Position numbers and translations under genes: made by a program. Of a stretch of DNA of 64,000 nt, positions 33,618-43,953 are shown piece by piece (position 1 is the first letter of the stretch; each line of letters begins with the position of its first letter). This DNA comes from Chitinophaga pinensis. Its GTDB lineage: Bacteria > Bacteroidota > Bacteroidia > Chitinophagales > CAIOSU01. A model generated the notes under the pieces. It had not been told where the DNA came from and made no database searches. It saw only the letters and a list, made by a program, of their open reading frames with translations. The stretch is from positions 1-64,000 of the forward strand of contig CAMDKI010000006.1 in the NCBI GenBank assembly GCA_945901065.1, read 5' to 3'.

Positions 33618-36302
33618 ATGAAACTAACCATCATTATAGCAAGCATAATGCTCTCTTTGGGGCTATTTGCCCAAAATGCTGCAATTAAAGGCATCGTTAA
33701 AGTTAAAAATGACACTATTAATGCCCCGTTTGCAAGCATCACGCTCAACAACACCAAAGGCGTGTATACTGATGAGGATGGCCGATTTTCGATTGTAAAC
33801 CTAGTGCCCGGAAGCTATCAAATAGAAATAGGCACCATTGGTTTTGAGAAAATAGTATTCAATAACTTACTGATAACCAGCGGCAACCAAGTAGTAGAAT
33901 TGGGGGAGATTGTGCTAACCGAAAAACTGGTGCAAATTAACGAGGTAACGGTAAGTGCACCTGGCACGCCGTTGTATAAAAAACAAGTGCTGAGCACCAG
34001 CAATGTAATGAACAAAAAAGAACTGGAACGCATACAGCCCATCGGCACCGAGGAGGCATTGAAGCGTCTACCGGGTATAAATGTAGCCGGCGACATGGGT
34101 ATATCAAACCGCTTGAATGTGGGTATTCGCGGTTCGTATGCCCGACGCTCAGAGAAACTACTCGTGCTAGAGGATGGCATCCCTATTGCTCCGGCGCAAT
34201 ATTTGTCGCCAGAAATGTACTATAACCCTCCGAGCGACCGCCTTGATGGCATTGAGATAATAAAAGGTGCCGATGTGCTTACCTTGGGCAGCAACACCAT
34301 GTATGGTGTAATCAATTACATTACCAAGCGCCCACCACTAAAACCCACCCTGGGCATTAACCTTACGTCAGGAAACAACGGCTACCACTCACAATATGTT
34401 ACCTATGGTGGCACTTGGAAAAACGTGGGGGCCGAAATTCAGTTGCTCAATAAAAACTTCGGTGGGTTTATTGATAATAGCCGGTCGCACATTTTCAATA
34501 CTACCGCAAAAATATATGCCGACTTGGGCCCCAAAGCATCGGTATATATGAAGGTGAACTACCACCAAGAAAACAGTATTGCTAGCTATAGCGCACTTAC
34601 CCCGTTTGTGTACAATCTAAACCCTACCATAAACCCGTTTGATGCCGATGAACTTACCACTAGGCGCTATGCAGTAGATGTGGTATACAACCAGCAGCTG
34701 GCTAAGGGCATAGTATTGTCTAGTAAAATATATGCCAATCAGTTTCAACGAAACTGGTGGCGCCAAGAGAACACCTTAATACAAGCCGCCGATGCAGAAG
34801 CATACTTGGGCGAGGACATTTTTAATGACCGCTACAGTTTTTTGAGAGGCCAAACTTTTACCGACAATGATTGGATAAGGGTAGGCAAGGTAAACAACGG
34901 CCGCGAGCAAACCCGAGCCCGAAACCGCGCCTATAATACCTTTGGGTGGATGGAAACCCTAAAGTATGACTGGGCAAAAGGAAACTGGAACGGTGTATTG
35001 GAATTAGGCGCCAAACTGCATATGGAACAGTTTATGGACGTGGAGTTTTTAAACGATTCGTCTCGGTTTGCAAATAGTGGCCGCTTAGTAAAGGAGAACA
35101 AGTTTAACTTATTGGCGGGCTCTGCTTACATAAAGAAAACCTTGCGCTACAAAGGCTTGTCAGTGGCACCAGCCATTCGATTCGAATCGGTAACGATGCG
35201 TATGTTCGATTTGATGAAGATAGCCAAAGACCCCAATAACGATGGCAGCAAAAACTATGGGTCAACGAAAAACACCTTTATAGCAGTGCTGGCAGGCGGC
35301 TCAATCAGTTATGATATTCTTAACCGCAGCGCCAACTTCTTAAACATATATAGCAGCCTATACCAAGGCTACACGCCACCTACCGCTGGCTATGGTTTTT
35401 TAACTGTTGATGATGGCAACGTGAGCAGCCCTAGCACCAACGACCCTATAAACATTAAGCCCGAGCGCAGCATAAACTTTGAAGTAGGCACCCGTGCTAA
35501 TCTTGCAAAAGAACTCATCAGCACACAGATTGTATACTTCAACAACAACTTCACCAACTTTTATTCCGCTGGCAGAAACGAGGCCTTCGAAACTTTAGGC
35601 GAAGTAAACATCCAAGGTTTAGAAATTGGCGCTGCCCTTAACTTACACAAGCTGTTTAAAATAACCAGCGGTCACGATTTAACCATTGGTGCCTCAATAA
35701 CCTACATGACCTCTAAAATAACCGGAGGCGTATTGGCAGACTCGGACTTATTGAAAGCGAAACATACTGATGCCAGTAAAGCAGAGTTGATTGAAAAAAT
35801 TAACAACGAACGAGGTGGGTTTGATGTGTATATAGCAGGAAGTGATGGCGACAGCCTTATTGATCGCAACCTTACCGTTGATGATTTTGATGATATTAAA
35901 GCACTTGGGCTAAAGTTTGGTGAGGGCGGAATAGAAAAAAATGCTGCCCCATATATACCCAACACCATCCTCAATTTTAGCGTTAATTATAGTTACAAGG
36001 GCATACAAGTAGGCCTTAATTTCAACATGGTGGGTGCGCAATACACCGACTATTTAAATACCAACAACGAAACTGGCGAAGGTGCCATAGGCAAACTAGC
36101 TGCATACAACACCGTTGATGCCAATATTGCTTACTCGTTTGAGCATGTAAAATATAAGTTGTTAAAAGGCCTTACCCTTTTTGTGGCCGGTAAAAACCTA
36201 GGCGGCGAAATTTTTGAAGCTTCTCGCCTGCACCGCGTATCGTCGGGTGTTATGCCAGGAGGCTTTAGGCAAATTAATGGCGGGTTACGATTTAATTGGT
36301 AA
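33618..36302 (+). CDS. TonB-dependent receptor, FecA/ferric-siderophore type
   Basis: An 894-residue outer membrane receptor. Signal peptide (about residues 1-18), a carboxypeptidase-regulatory-like domain (about 25-105, with GVYTDEDGRFSIVNLVPGSY), a plug (about 125-235, with GIRGSYARRSEKLLVLEDG and NTMYGVINYITKRPP), then a 22-strand barrel ending in the aromatic FRQINGGLRFNW. The sequence around the plug matches the Fe(III)-dicitrate or siderophore type by its layout. It takes substrate from outside using TonB energy. No SusD-like lipoprotein is adjacent, so it is not a polysaccharide locus. Promoter at 33539-33569. Confidence 0.93.
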   Translation: MKLTIIIASIMLSLGLFAQNAAIKGIVKVKNDTINAPFASITLNNTKGVYTDEDGRFSIVNLVPGSYQIEIGTIGFEKIVFNNLLITSGNQVVELGEIVLTEKLVQINEVTVSAPGTPLYKKQVLSTSNVMNKKELERIQPIGTEEALKRLPGINVAGDMGISNRLNVGIRGSYARRSEKLLVLEDGIPIAPAQYLSPEMYYNPPSDRLDGIEIIKGADVLTLGSNTMYGVINYITKRPPLKPTLGINLTSGNNGYHSQYVTYGGTWKNVGAEIQLLNKNFGGFIDNSRSHIFNTTAKIYADLGPKASVYMKVNYHQENSIASYSALTPFVYNLNPTINPFDADELTTRRYAVDVVYNQQLAKGIVLSSKIYANQFQRNWWRQENTLIQAADAEAYLGEDIFNDRYSFLRGQTFTDNDWIRVGKVNNGREQTRARNRAYNTFGWMETLKYDWAKGNWNGVLELGAKLHMEQFMDVEFLNDSSRFANSGRLVKENKFNLLAGSAYIKKTLRYKGLSVAPAIRFESVTMRMFDLMKIAKDPNNDGSKNYGSTKNTFIAVLAGGSISYDILNRSANFLNIYSSLYQGYTPPTAGYGFLTVDDGNVSSPSTNDPINIKPERSINFEVGTRANLAKELISTQIVYFNNNFTNFYSAGRNEAFETLGEVNIQGLEIGAALNLHKLFKITSGHDLTIGASITYMTSKITGGVLADSDLLKAKHTDASKAELIEKINNERGGFDVYIAGSDGDSLIDRNLTVDDFDDIKALGLKFGEGGIEKNAAPYIPNTILNFSVNYSYKGIQVGLNFNMVGAQYTDYLNTNNETGEGAIGKLAAYNTVDANIAYSFEHVKYKLLKGLTLFVAGKNLGGEIFEASRLHRVSSGVMPGGFRQINGGLRFNW

Positions 36303-36361
36303 TCGTCTCGGGATGCACTTGTTGCAAGATCCTTCTAACGCGAAAGCCTGAATGCCAACTT

Positions 36362-36387
36362 GAGCCTCGTTTCAAACGAGATCGAAG
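36362..36387 (-). repeat. Palindromic repeat element, copy 3
   Basis: Core cctcgtttcaaacgaga with flanks matching the reverse complement of 955-982, with one change. Confidence 0.8.
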
Positions 36388-36400
36388 GGCATGTCATGGT

Positions 36401-36426
36401 GAGTCTCGTTTCAAACGAGATCGAAT
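36401..36426 (-). repeat. Palindromic repeat element, copy 4
   Basis: Core tctcgtttcaaacgaga (36404-36420) flanked by gag and tcgaat; reverse complement of copies 1 and 2. Only 13 bases separate it from copy 3. Confidence 0.85.
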
Positions 36427-36510
36427 CCATGCGCGCGTGGGCTGCTGGTGCGTGCACTTAAGCCCAATATCTGCTGGATGTTAATACGTTGTTTTGATTG
36501 ATGTTATGTG

Positions 36511-36605
36511 GGGCGTCTGGAGACGCGGGGTCCTTTTCATCCTCGTCAAAAAAAGACGAGGACGAGGGGGGGGGAGATGAAATGGACTTTGCGTCTCCAG
36601 ACGCA
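36511..36605. repeat. Large imperfect inverted repeat
   Basis: Left arm gcgtctggagacgc (36513-36526), then catcctcgtc; right arm gacgagg, gatgaaatgga and gcgtctccagacgc (36591-36604). The ends are themselves small palindromes and the right arm holds an extra CGAGGGGGGGGG-type run. The structure could form a long hairpin between convergent genes. Confidence 0.7.
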
Positions 36606-36626
36606 AGTAACAACATAAGCCCTCCC

Positions 36627-37034
36627 TTAAATCCATTCTCGCCCGTTTAAAAAGTTAGCACCATATTGTTGGAGTACTCGAGCATTTTCTATTAGAACCT
36701 CATAATATTCTTCTCTACCACGACCCTCCATACTAAGTTTACTTATATCATAGTTGCTATCATGCCTTATTACTAAATGAGCCAATGGCTTTATGTTTAC
36801 CCAGTATTCCTCATCCGAATAATACTGAGTGTCTTTGCCTCGCACCAAGTCAACCCTAAGATCGTTATCTCGATAGTCAAAAACAACTCCAACTTTAGCG
36901 TAATTATTTTGATAAATAAACATCAATCCCATATTACTATGATTTTGCGTAATCAATTTGCATCCATACTCAGTTATTAAAAACATAAACAACTTATACA
37001 CCAAAGTTGGACTATCTGTCAATTTGTAAATCAT
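36627..37034 (-). CDS. AT-rich orphan protein of unknown function
   Basis: A 135-residue soluble protein without signal peptide or cysteine motifs (one cysteine). It begins MIYKLTDSPTLVYKLFMFLI and has a beta-rich middle with MGLMFIYQNNYAKVGVVFD. Aromatic and charged residues are common, and its bases are visibly richer in A and T than its neighbours, which suggests later arrival in this genome. Its size and mixed fold recall proteins of toxin-immunity or phage-linked cargo, but I found no toxin beside it and no motif to support that. It is convergent with the receptor gene and lies just after the long inverted repeat. Confidence 0.6.
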   Translation of the reverse strand: MIYKLTDSPTLVYKLFMFLITEYGCKLITQNHSNMGLMFIYQNNYAKVGVVFDYRDNDLRVDLVRGKDTQYYSDEEYWVNIKPLAHLVIRHDSNYDISKLSMEGRGREEYYEVLIENARVLQQYGANFLNGREWI

Positions 37035-37072
37035 ATCTCTGTTTATCTCTTACCTAATCCTTTTCACTCCCC

Positions 37073-39463
37073 CTATTCCCGCTCCCTATCCGACACCTCA
37101 AACTTCTGGCTAATACTATACCCATTGCCATCAACCAAAGTAATAGTGTGCTTGCCCGGTGCAGGGTTGAAAATGAGTTGGTGTATTTGGCGGGTGACAG
37201 TTACAAATTCCTCGTCCAAGTGCCAATAAATAACCGCATCGGCTTGTCGGTGCGCGGCATCAAACACTACCCTACCGGGCTTGCCATCCAACTCAATGGG
37301 GATAAAGATTTTGGTATAGGTTTTTGGGTAAACCAACTCCATGGGGGCTGCCCCGGCTGTTGTTTGGCAGCCGCCACGCCACTGTGGCAAGGTTGCGTAG
37401 GTAGGGTCTTTGCGCTTATAATAATACTCTTCGGTGGGCGGCAGCACAAACCAAGGGCGGTGCTGCATAGTGCTCACGGGCTCGCAGGCATCGGTTACGC
37501 GGTATTGCCCAGTGGCATCTAAATGGATAAGTTGATGATAAGGGCAGGCATCGGAGTTTAACCCTTTAATCGGTATCCAAGCACTATCAACAGGCTCGCA
37601 ATACGTGCCAGCCCTGTGGCCACTACGGCGGCAAATGGGCACTTGCACCAAATCGTCGAAAGGCATGCCAAACCATTGTGCTGCCGGCAATTGGTCGAAC
37701 ATATCAAACAGCACCGGCGCGGCGCTGCCAATCCCCGTAAGGTCGGGGCGGCCCTCGCCACCAGCATTGCCAACCCAAACACCCACCACATAGCGCGGGG
37801 TAACGCCAATGGCCCATGCATCGCGTCCACCAAAGCTGGTGCCCGTTTTCCAGGCTATGCGCCCCGAGCCAAACAACCGCCACGACGATTCTTCCTCAGG
37901 CCTATTCACTTCCACCATGGCATCGAACATATGATACAACACCCCCGCCGAAAGCAGACAGTTGTCCATCGGTTCGCCGAGGCTATCGTTACTCCATTTC
38001 ATTTCTAGGTTGGGCGGCCTAAGGTCGTTGCTATAGTATCGGCTATTGTGCGCGGTATAGTGGCTCAAGGTGCGCGATAAGCTGCCATACATGCCGCATA
38101 AGTCCCACAGCGTAGCCTCGCCACCACCCAATATCAACGACAACCCATAGTGCCGCGCCGACTCAGAGAGCGTGCCTAACCCCAGCTTCTGTAACAAAGC
38201 CAAAAAACGCTCAACCTTATACTCCATCAACATGCTTACGGCAGGCACATTCAGCGAGCGCGATAAAGCCCGTTGGGCGGGCACCATACCGTCATATTGG
38301 CCATCGTAGTTTTTGGGCACATAGCCAAAGTAGTTAGAGGGTATATCGGGTACGAGGGTATTGGGCAATATTTCGCCATCGTGCAGCATACCGGCAAACA
38401 ATAATGGCTTGAGAATGCTACCTGTGCTGCGTGGTGCCGTTATCACATCCACATACAGCCCATGCCCTTCAGCGCTGGGCTCAGGGTCGTTGCCCACATA
38501 GGCCAGCACATCGCCCGTCTCCACATCCATCACCATTAGGCCCAAGCTAAATATCTCATTGGCTCGCAAACTCTCCAGATGCTTAGATGCAATGTAATTG
38601 GCGCGTTTTTGTAGTTGGCTATTAATGGTAGTTTTTACTTGTGTACCGGGCCTATCGTTATAAAAACGGGTAAGCAAGTGCGGGGCAAGTTGCGGTATAG
38701 CTATTGGTTTATCAGGCAATGGCTCTAGCAGTGCCAGTTCAAACTCTTCGTTGGTAATAATGCTGCCCTCCAACATACGGGTAAGCAGCCTATCGCGCTT
38801 TTCAATCAATAGCTTGCGGTTGCGGCCCGGGTGAATAAGTGCTGGCGCGTTCGGCAACACCGCCAAGGTAGCCACTTCGGCCCATGACAGTTCTTCGGGC
38901 GAGCGGCCAAAATAGCGCCATGCTGCGGCTTCAATGCCCACCACATTGCCGCCAAATGGGGCATGGCTGGCATATAGTGCCAGTATTTCGTCTTTGGTGT
39001 ACTTCAACTCCAAGCGAGAGGCAAGCACTACCTCAATCAACTTTTCGGCAATGTTACGCCCCTGCCCTTTCCTCGACATACGGATTACTTGCATGGTAAG
39101 CGTACTGCCGCCGCTCACTACCCTTCCCGTGCGGTAGTTTTGTACCATGGCGCGCCCCATAGCTAGTGGGTTTACGCCAGGGTGCTGGTAAAAATATTGG
39201 TCTTCGAAGCAAGTAATGGCCAAGGCAAATTTACTCGGCACTGTGTCTATCTGCGGGAAACGCCACTGGCCGTCGGCCGCAATTTTGGCACCGATGAGTT
39301 TACCATCCCTATCTTCAATTACGGTGCTGGTGGGGTCGTTGAACAAAGTGTTGGGCAATGCAAACCAAAACCAAACCAGCAAAGCGCCTATTACCGCCAA
39401 CTTACCCTTATGCCGTAAGGCAAAGCGGCGCAGCTTGTAGCGATAAAAAGGGAATGGAACCAT
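37073..39463 (-). CDS. pbpC: Penicillin-binding protein 1C (glycosyltransferase/transpeptidase)
   Basis: A 796-residue bifunctional PBP. One N-terminal membrane helix (about residues 22-38), then the GT51 transglycosylase (EDQYFYQHPGVNPLAMGRA, about 87-105) and the transpeptidase with SxxK in STGSILKP (about 346-353), SxN in SRSLNVPAV (about 399-407) and KTG in WKTGTSFGG (about 537-545). The C-terminal about 90 residues form the BiPBP_C domain that marks PbpC. It builds and crosslinks peptidoglycan on the outer side of the inner membrane. It usually sits next to an alpha-2-macroglobulin gene; none is in this window. Confidence 0.95.
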   Translation of the reverse strand: MVPFPFYRYKLRRFALRHKGKLAVIGALLVWFWFALPNTLFNDPTSTVIEDRDGKLIGAKIAADGQWRFPQIDTVPSKFALAITCFEDQYFYQHPGVNPLAMGRAMVQNYRTGRVVSGGSTLTMQVIRMSRKGQGRNIAEKLIEVVLASRLELKYTKDEILALYASHAPFGGNVVGIEAAAWRYFGRSPEELSWAEVATLAVLPNAPALIHPGRNRKLLIEKRDRLLTRMLEGSIITNEEFELALLEPLPDKPIAIPQLAPHLLTRFYNDRPGTQVKTTINSQLQKRANYIASKHLESLRANEIFSLGLMVMDVETGDVLAYVGNDPEPSAEGHGLYVDVITAPRSTGSILKPLLFAGMLHDGEILPNTLVPDIPSNYFGYVPKNYDGQYDGMVPAQRALSRSLNVPAVSMLMEYKVERFLALLQKLGLGTLSESARHYGLSLILGGGEATLWDLCGMYGSLSRTLSHYTAHNSRYYSNDLRPPNLEMKWSNDSLGEPMDNCLLSAGVLYHMFDAMVEVNRPEEESSWRLFGSGRIAWKTGTSFGGRDAWAIGVTPRYVVGVWVGNAGGEGRPDLTGIGSAAPVLFDMFDQLPAAQWFGMPFDDLVQVPICRRSGHRAGTYCEPVDSAWIPIKGLNSDACPYHQLIHLDATGQYRVTDACEPVSTMQHRPWFVLPPTEEYYYKRKDPTYATLPQWRGGCQTTAGAAPMELVYPKTYTKIFIPIELDGKPGRVVFDAAHRQADAVIYWHLDEEFVTVTRQIHQLIFNPAPGKHTITLVDGNGYSISQKFEVSDRERE

Positions 39464-39597
39464 AATTGTGCTTGGAACGAAATTACGATGTACACCAGTA
39501 TTTTAGACTCGAAAAATTAATTAATATTGGTAATGGGCAGAAAATAATTGGCTTTTAGTTTAAAAGCAGGTAACTTTTCACTTCTTAACCCAACTGC

Positions 39598-40119
39598 ATG
39601 AACTCGCATCCAAACAAACCTAGTAGAAAAATTCCTTTGTCCGATATTGTATTGGCAGCTATCGTTATTCCTATACTATCCATTATGACTGTGGCTTTTA
39701 GCACCAGTGACGTAAAGCATGACCCTAAAACGGACCTTTATTGGATGATTGGCACTTGGCAAAACACGGCTGAGCCAAACACCTACGAGAAGTGGGATTA
39801 TGGCTTAGATGCCCTAAATGGCAAAGCCTACACCTTAAAGGACGGCAAAGAAACCATTTTGGAGAACTTGTCTATTACCTCGCAAGGGCATAGCTTATTT
39901 TACCATACTACCGTGCTGGGCCAAAACGATGGTAAAACCGTTACTTTCAAGCTTACCCAAATGGGCAATAACAGCTTTACGTTTAGTAACCCCGAGCACG
40001 ATTTCCCGAAAGAGATAACCTACATAAATGCCGGCAACAACGAGCTAAAAGCTATTGCAAGCGATGGACAACCAAACGGCAAAGGATTTACGGTAACGAT
40101 GAAAAAGGTGGTAGACTGA
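39598..40119 (+). CDS. DUF6265 family exported protein
   Basis: A 173-residue protein with a hydrophobic segment near the N-terminus (about residues 17-34), then a beta-barrel-like domain with the family pattern W.IGTWQ....YE.W (about 49-67) and NPEHDFPKEITY (about 131-142). From memory these match DUF6265, a small lipocalin-like family of unknown role. The first about 17 residues are basic and polar, so the hydrophobic stretch may be a signal anchor rather than a cleaved signal peptide. It converges with the DUF4412 gene with 22 bases between stops. Confidence 0.75.
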   Translation: MNSHPNKPSRKIPLSDIVLAAIVIPILSIMTVAFSTSDVKHDPKTDLYWMIGTWQNTAEPNTYEKWDYGLDALNGKAYTLKDGKETILENLSITSQGHSLFYHTTVLGQNDGKTVTFKLTQMGNNSFTFSNPEHDFPKEITYINAGNNELKAIASDGQPNGKGFTVTMKKVVD

Positions 40120-40141
40120 GTGTTTTGACCTCAAACGCTAC

Positions 40142-40816
40142 TTATTTGCCAATCAAATTTTTAGGGTTGAAAGGCTCAACGGTATAATCACCTGGTATTA
40201 CAAAAAGGTCCTTACTTGGGTTTTTGTTGTCCAAACTAGTTGCGGTCATAATCATAGAGAAGCTTAGGCCCATTTGCTCAATTTCCATTTGAATCTTGAG
40301 CGGCATGCCCTTTATTTTGCTGGTGATAGAAGCCATAGCGCCCATACTGTTGGCATTTTTAGGCTTTACAGGCTCAAGAGCTTTAGTGGCCCATACAAAT
40401 TGGGTCATTTCGGCATCTTCCATTTTCACTACCACTTTATATTTATTGCAAGTGTAGCCCAGTATGGTAGCGGTTTCGCCAGTTTCGGTTACGGTTACAT
40501 TTGCTTCGTTATCTTCTGCTTCTTTTTGGGGCATTTCTTGGGCCTTTTTAGAGCTGCTGTTCATCACATAAGTCTTCTGGGTTTTGTCGATATACAATAT
40601 ATCACCTTGACCAGAAGCCATACCGCCCTTGGTTTCCATTCTGAAATTACCCTCCGAGTAGTGGTATACCTGTTTATTTGGCAACATACTGCGCAGCATA
40701 TCCACCATATCGCCCTTGTAGTCTACATCAAAGAATACCGAGCCATTAAACTTGGTTTGTGCACCAGCAAACGTGCTGACAAACACAACGGACAAAATTA
40801 AGAAAGCACTTTTCAT
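40142..40816 (-). CDS. DUF4412-type exported protein
   Basis: A 224-residue secreted protein with signal peptide MKSAFLILSVVFVSTFAGA, then a beta-rich domain with the DUF4412 pattern: GSVFFDVDYKG, YHYSEGNFRMET, ILYIDKTQKTYVMN and ILGYTCNKYKV. LolA-like beta-folds look similar, and such proteins may bind hydrophobic ligands, but the role is unknown. The promoter TTG-N19-TACTTTTG lies at 40840-40869. One copy in the window, alone on the minus strand. Confidence 0.82.
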   Translation of the reverse strand: MKSAFLILSVVFVSTFAGAQTKFNGSVFFDVDYKGDMVDMLRSMLPNKQVYHYSEGNFRMETKGGMASGQGDILYIDKTQKTYVMNSSSKKAQEMPQKEAEDNEANVTVTETGETATILGYTCNKYKVVVKMEDAEMTQFVWATKALEPVKPKNANSMGAMASITSKIKGMPLKIQMEIEQMGLSFSMIMTATSLDNKNPSKDLFVIPGDYTVEPFNPKNLIGK

Positions 40817-40839
40817 GAGAAGTCTGTTTAGGTATGGAA

Positions 40840-40869
40840 CAAAAGTAACTGAAAACTTTAAGGTATCAA
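40840..40869 (-). promoter_or_regulatory. Bacteroidota-type promoter for the DUF4412 gene
   Basis: On the minus strand TTG (40867-40869), 19 bases, then TACTTTTG (40840-40847), a full consensus match, 23 bases before ATG 40816. Confidence 0.75.
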
Positions 40870-41010
40870 GTTAGACCTGTTTAAATAACTATAATTGCTA
40901 GAAGCATCTTCAATGTTTCAAAACCCAATAACTAAAACCATTGCATTTTTGGAATAGTTTTTGAATGCAACAATCTTGCCAATAACATCCACTACTTGCG
41001 ACTAATTAAT

Positions 41011-41018
41011 TACTTTTG
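41011..41018 (+). promoter_or_regulatory. Minus-seven box next to the guaA start
   Basis: TACTTTTG matches TAnnTTTG and lies only 8 bases before the ATG at 41027, so the transcript should be leaderless or nearly so. No TTG at the right distance upstream. Confidence 0.5.
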
Positions 41019-41026
41019 CAGCACCT

Positions 41027-42568
41027 ATGCACGAAAAGATACTCATCGTCGATTTCGGTTCGCAATACACCCAATTGATAGCCCGTAGGGTGCGCGAACT
41101 TAATGTTTACAGCGAAATTGTTCCCTATTCTAAGGTTCCGGTTTTGGATGACTCCATAAAAGGTGTAATTCTGTCGGGCAGCCCTTGTAGCGTAACGCAA
41201 CCCAATGCACCCGATATTGATGCCGAATTGTTGCTAAACCACCGCCCTATATTGGCGGTATGTTATGGGGCGCAATTGCTTGCCAAAAAACTGGGTGGCG
41301 AAGTAACCCCTAGCACCACCCGCGAATACGGCCGTGCCAATTTGGACACCATACACAGCAAAGCAACCATTTTCAAAGGCATAAGCGATGGCACTCAAGT
41401 GTGGATGAGCCACGGCGATACCGTAACCCGCCTACCAGCGCAGTTTGAGCTTTTGGCCAGCACCCGCAGCATTAATGTAGCGGCTTACCAAAGCAAACCT
41501 GGCGCCTACCAGTACCCTATTTTTGGGTTGCAGTTTCACCCAGAGGTATATCACTCTTTGGAGGGTAGCATGTTGCTTAAGGATTTTGTAATTGACACTT
41601 GCGGTTGCAGCGGAGATTGGACCCCAGCATCATTTGCCGAAGATACTATTGCAAACATTAAAGCAACAGTTGGCAACGACAAAGTGGTACTTGGCCTTTC
41701 GGGCGGAGTAGATAGCACCGTAGCTGCCATACTATTGCACCGCGCCATTGGCAAAAACCTTTATTGCGTTTTCGTAAACAACGGCGTGCTACGCAAAGGC
41801 GAGTTTGATAGCGTATTGGAATCATATAAAGGTTTGGGGCTTAATGTAATAGGCTCTGATGCTTCCAACGATTTTATAGATGCATTGGAAGGCGTAAGCG
41901 ACCCAGAACAGAAGCGCAAAATAATTGGTAAAACCTTTATCGATATATTTGATAAGGAGGCCAAGAGCATACAAGATGTAAAATGGTTAGGCCAAGGCAC
42001 CATCTACCCCGATGTTATTGAGTCGGTATCGGTGCACGGGCCATCGGTAACCATCAAATCGCACCATAATGTGGGTGGCTTACCAGCTAGGTTGAATTTG
42101 AAAATTATTGAGCCGCTTCGTAACTTGTTTAAGGACGAAGTACGCCGCGTGGGCCGCGAACTAGGCATACCTGATAATATATTGAACCGCCATCCGTTCC
42201 CAGGACCAGGCTTAGCTATTCGTATTATTGGGGCCATTAGCCGCGAGAAAATTGCGATTCTTCAAGAGGCCGATGCAATTTTCATGAACAACTTGAAAAA
42301 GCACGACCTATACAACGATGTTTGGCAGGCGGGCGTAATGTTGTTGCCCGTGCAAAGCGTTGGCGTAATGGGCGATGAGCGCACCTACGAAAGCGTAGTG
42401 GCCCTGCGCGCAGTGGCCTCTACCGATGGCATGACGGCAGATTGGTGCCACTTGCCCTACGAGTTTTTGGCCGAGACCAGCAATGAGATTATCAATAAAG
42501 TAAAAGGAATAAACCGAGTAGTGTATGATATTAGCTCTAAACCGCCAGCAACTATTGAGTGGGAGTAA
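41027..42568 (+). CDS. guaA: GMP synthase, glutamine-hydrolysing
   Basis: A 513-residue enzyme that turns XMP, ATP and glutamine into GMP, the last step of de novo guanine nucleotide synthesis. Glutaminase domain with the catalytic C79 in [10 protein letters not shown] and the triad His in [10 protein letters not shown] (about 173); ATP-pyrophosphatase domain with the P-loop LSGGVDST (about 225-232); C-terminal dimerisation domain ending [17 protein letters not shown]. Full length and typical. It heads an operon: the next gene overlaps its 3' end. Confidence 0.97.
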   Translation: MHEKILIVDFGSQYTQLIARRVRELNVYSEIVPYSKVPVLDDSIKGVILSGSPCSVTQPNAPDIDAELLLNHRPILAVCYGAQLLAKKLGGEVTPSTTREYGRANLDTIHSKATIFKGISDGTQVWMSHGDTVTRLPAQFELLASTRSINVAAYQSKPGAYQYPIFGLQFHPEVYHSLEGSMLLKDFVIDTCGCSGDWTPASFAEDTIANIKATVGNDKVVLGLSGGVDSTVAAILLHRAIGKNLYCVFVNNGVLRKGEFDSVLESYKGLGLNVIGSDASNDFIDALEGVSDPEQKRKIIGKTFIDIFDKEAKSIQDVKWLGQGTIYPDVIESVSVHGPSVTIKSHHNVGGLPARLNLKIIEPLRNLFKDEVRRVGRELGIPDNILNRHPFPGPGLAIRIIGAISREKIAILQEADAIFMNNLKKHDLYNDVWQAGVMLLPVQSVGVMGDERTYESVVALRAVASTDGMTADWCHLPYEFLAETSNEIINKVKGINRVVYDISSKPPATIEWE

Positions 42569-43910
42569 GCTGTGGCTAATGCTTCTGTGCCTACTTACCC
42601 TAAATGCATGTTTTGCGCAGCGAAAATCGCATGGCGCACCCAAGGGCTATGATATAATCGAAGACAATACAACTGCCCCACCGGCAACGGGCTATACCGC
42701 AAGCGATACTATCATACCAGTGGTGAACGCTGGCGCAGCGAAAAACACTGCTGCATTTACGCACAAGGCCGTTTATAATGTAGCCCTTGTATTGCCTTTT
42801 TACCTCGATTCTTTTCCGACAATTGACGGTGGCTTGTACCCGAAAGCACAAATAGGTATTGACTACTACAAAGGCGCACTTATGGCGCTTGATTCATTGC
42901 AAAAGCTTGGCTTAAGTGTGAAACTGCATGTGTTTGACAGCTACCCCGATACTTACCTCGAGATACTGACCACAGGTGGGAAACTCAAAGGAATGGACCT
43001 GATTATTGGCCCTGTTTTCAACTCATCTATGAAGTTGATGGCCAAATATGCTGTTGCAGCGGGTATACCAGTTTGGTCGCCTTTTTCGCCAGCGGCCGAT
43101 ATCACAAGCAAAAACCCATACTTTTTAATGGCAAACCCACGTGTGGAAACACACGCCCAAAAAATGATAGCGTTTGCGACTGATTCATTTAGCAATGTCA
43201 ATTTAGTTACCTTATATCAGTTTACCGATCAAGAAAAAAGGTTTCTAGAAATTTATAGAACTCACATTGCCGCATTTAACCAGAAACTTAACGCCAGCAC
43301 TGCCACATTCAAGCCACAACCCATTGTGCTGAAAGAAAAGTTTATTGATAATTATGGGTCTGGATTACCTAAAATATCAGCAACCGAAATCAAGGCGCTG
43401 TTGGTGGATGGCAAGCAAAATGTTGTATTGGTTCCGAGCATGAAAATTCCTTTTATATTGAACATTATCAGAGAGTTATACCCACTTGCAGACAACTATG
43501 ATTTAACACTGGTTGGTACCACAACCATGGGCAATGAGGTAGATTTGCAACTGAACTATTTAAACGCCTTAAAGGTACATTACACCCAATCTTACTACGT
43601 CAATCCTGCTCTGTACGAAAGCGACTTTTACTCGGTTTATGTTACAAAGCATCATGCAGAACCATCGGAGTATGCGCTTAATGGCTATGATCAAATGATG
43701 TTTTTGGGAAGTGCTATCAAGAAATTTGGGACCAGTTTTGGGCAACAACTAAATAATCTTTCATTTGAAGGTTGGGCCACTGGTTACAAAATGAGCCCAG
43801 TGCATTTACAGCCCAGCGTAACTGATTCAGCAGTTACTATAGATTATTGGGACAACCAACATGTCTATATTTTGCGCTACAATAACTACACATTAGAGCG
43901 TGCCAAATAA
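42525..43910 (+). CDS. Lipoprotein-like periplasmic-binding-fold protein
   Basis: A 461-residue protein. A hydrophobic signal ending in the lipobox LNAC (C28) suggests a membrane-attached lipoprotein. The rest (residues about 75-450) resembles a type 1 periplasmic binding fold (LivJ-like), with [26 protein letters not shown] and [14 protein letters not shown]. In many Bacteroidota, homologues downstream of guaA also have N-terminal LysM domains; these are missing here, replaced by a Thr/Ala/Pro-rich linker. The ATG at 42525 overlaps guaA by 44 bases; a TTG at 42555 is an alternative. Ligand unknown; a cell-wall or amino-acid sensing role is inferred from the family. Confidence 0.82.
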   Translation: MILALNRQQLLSGSKLWLMLLCLLTLNACFAQRKSHGAPKGYDIIEDNTTAPPATGYTASDTIIPVVNAGAAKNTAAFTHKAVYNVALVLPFYLDSFPTIDGGLYPKAQIGIDYYKGALMALDSLQKLGLSVKLHVFDSYPDTYLEILTTGGKLKGMDLIIGPVFNSSMKLMAKYAVAAGIPVWSPFSPAADITSKNPYFLMANPRVETHAQKMIAFATDSFSNVNLVTLYQFTDQEKRFLEIYRTHIAAFNQKLNASTATFKPQPIVLKEKFIDNYGSGLPKISATEIKALLVDGKQNVVLVPSMKIPFILNIIRELYPLADNYDLTLVGTTTMGNEVDLQLNYLNALKVHYTQSYYVNPALYESDFYSVYVTKHHAEPSEYALNGYDQMMFLGSAIKKFGTSFGQQLNNLSFEGWATGYKMSPVHLQPSVTDSAVTIDYWDNQHVYILRYNNYTLERAK

Positions 43911-43953
43911 CTTCCCTTCCATTTTTGGCTATGTAATGATACCTTTACGGTAG

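Larger units (their letters stand above)
36303..36626. other. Intergenic region with palindromes and a large inverted repeat
   Basis: This 324-base gap between the receptor and a convergent orphan gene contains two inverted copies of the TCTCGTTTCAAACGAGA element (36362-36387, 36401-36426) and a large imperfect inverted repeat (36511-36605). The small ORF across it (36296-36484) is made of the repeats. Confidence 0.65.
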
